In this document: one piece after another, positions 23,320 through 24,173 of the stretch
Numbering within the stretch: the stretch's first letter is position 1
Layout of the letters: each line of letters begins with the position of its first letter
Source: Acidimicrobiales bacterium
Lineage (GTDB): Bacteria > Actinomycetota > Acidimicrobiia > Acidimicrobiales > Iamiaceae
Direction: 5' to 3'
Assembly (NCBI GenBank): GCA_020439605.1
Contig: JAGQSI010000005.1
Span: 1 to 24,173, forward strand
Length of the DNA: 24,173 nucleotides
Notes under the pieces: generated by a model
Told to the model about the DNA's origin: nothing
Seen by the model: the letters and a program-made list of their open reading frames with translations, nothing else
Databases searched by the model: none
Made by a program: the position numbers and the translations under genes

Positions 23320-24173
23320 CGAGCGCAGCCTCCTCGGTCTGGGCCTCCGAAGCGGCCTCGTCGGCCTCGTCGGCGTCGTCGGCCGGCGCCGCGGCGGCAT
23401 CGCCGCTCGGATCGCTCGGCTCGTCGTGGTGGGCGTCGCCGTGGCCGGCGGCCGGGTCGGTGGAGGGCTCCATCACCCAGCCGTACAGGGCGGCGACGAC
23501 CATGATCCCGCCGATCACGCAGAGCCACAGCGTGTAGATGAGGCCCCAGGCGATGAACGGAAGCCCAGCGGAGAGCACGATGGGCCAGTACGACGGCGAT
23601 GGCAGGTGGACGTCGGTGGCGTCGCCCTTCTGCATCACGTCCTCGGTGGCGGCGATGCGCACCAGTCGGCCGTCGTCGTCCTCGCCGTACTTGCGGTGCC
23701 AGAACTCGTCGAGCGAGTGCACGGTGGGGATGACGTCGAAGTTGTGGACCGGGGTGGGGTTCGGGATCATCCACTCGAGGTCGCGGGCATCCCACGGATC
23801 GTCGCGCACGGTGAGCTTGGCGCCCTTGGCCGCCTTCTTGGCGCTGCGGTAGCTGGCGACGATGTTCCAGCCGAAGATCACGAACGAGATGAAGATGATG
23901 AACACGCCGACGGTGGCGACGAAGTTCCACACGTTGAAGCCGTAGCCGTCGTTGTAGGAGTACGTGCGGCGAGGCATGCCCTGCAGGCCGAGCACGTGCA
24001 TGGGCCCGAAGGTGAGGTTGAAGCCCACCAGCAGGATCCAGAAGTTGATCTTGCCCCACTTGTCGTTGAGCAGGTAGCCGAACACCTTCGGCCACCAGAA
24101 GTACAGGCCGCCGATGAAGCCGAAGAGGGCACCGCCGAAGAGCACGTAGTGGAAGTGGGCGACGATGTAGTAC
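23312..24173 (-). CDS. ctaD: Cytochrome c oxidase subunit I, C-terminal part (cut by window end)
   Basis: The visible 286 residues are the C-terminal part of the catalytic subunit. They begin YYIVAHFHYVLFGG; the two His of HFH are the ligands of the high-spin heme a3 and low-spin heme a. Further helices follow, with GLYFWWPKVFGY, FGPMHVLGLQGMPRRTYSY and the DPWDARDLEW segment usual in actinobacterial CtaD. After the last helices comes an Ala/Asp/Glu-rich tail of about 50 residues with HGDAHHDE. The gene continues beyond the window. Codon third positions are almost all G or C, unlike serS or the heme genes. It overlaps ctaE by 8 bp. Confidence 0.95.
   Translation of the reverse strand, partial: YYIVAHFHYVLFGGALFGFIGGLYFWWPKVFGYLLNDKWGKINFWILLVGFNLTFGPMHVLGLQGMPRRTYSYNDGYGFNVWNFVATVGVFIIFISFVIFGWNIVASYRSAKKAAKGAKLTVRDDPWDARDLEWMIPNPTPVHNFDVIPTVHSLDEFWHRKYGEDDDGRLVRIAATEDVMQKGDATDVHLPSPSYWPIVLSAGLPFIAWGLIYTLWLCVIGGIMVVAALYGWVMEPSTDPAAGHGDAHHDEPSDPSGDAAAAPADDADEADEAASEAQTEEAALVD

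Noticed and set aside
22855..23505. Plus-strand open frame of about 216 codons
   Set aside because: It is opposite to ctaE and ctaD, Arg/Gly-rich, and open only because the region is very GC-rich.

Overview
The window looks like chromosome of a high-to-moderate GC actinobacterium, most probably of the class Acidimicrobiia. The basis is Thr-rich linkers in exported proteins, frequent GTG/TTG starts, ATGA/GTGA gene overlaps, a DtxR/IdeR-type iron box, leaderless-looking promoters and a ctaD-ctaE-ctaF oxidase order. The taxonomic call is inference. No rRNA, tRNA, CRISPR array, insertion sequence or prophage was seen.

Layout. 1-105: nothing recognisable. 106-834 (-): membrane protein with a Thr-rich tail. 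862-1679 (+): two overlapping genes for stress-type small membrane proteins (GlsB/YeaQ-like and HdeD-like). 1730-7418 (-): one apparent operon, transcribed heme oxygenase, two peptide-type permeases, Tat lipoprotein binding protein, double ATPase. 7557-10320 (+): two exported proteins with neocarzinostatin-like Ig domains, behind a clear iron box. 10356-11310 (-): DUF2470 heme-utilisation protein and TetR regulator. 11370-15816 (+): GH5-like hydrolase, HrtB-like permease, HrtA-like ATPase and an alpha/beta-hydrolase lipoprotein. 15988-16778 (+): TacA/TacT-type toxin-antitoxin pair. 17017-18240 (+): exonuclease-BRCT protein. 18295-20219 (-): serS followed by a methyltransferase gene. 20321-22059 (+): DrrAB-type ABC exporter. 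22325-24173 (-): cytochrome c oxidase subunits I (partial), III and IV.

How the genes may work together. The stretch from about 6.7 to 14.3 kb, with the transporter genes at 1.7-6.7 kb, reads as a heme-iron homeostasis island. Surface proteins under iron control would capture heme. A Dpp-like ABC transporter would import it. Heme oxygenase would open the ring, with the DUF2470 protein assisting. HrtBA would export excess heme, and the TetR protein could be the heme sensor. Each family call is reasonably firm; the joint role is inference from context and the iron box.

A second notable point is an abrupt composition change inside ctaE near 22,860: by hand count 55.7% GC over 22321-22860 against 66.0% over 22861-23340. 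Codon third positions become almost all G/C and stay so to the window end. This suggests homologous recombination or a chimeric assembly joined at a conserved motif.
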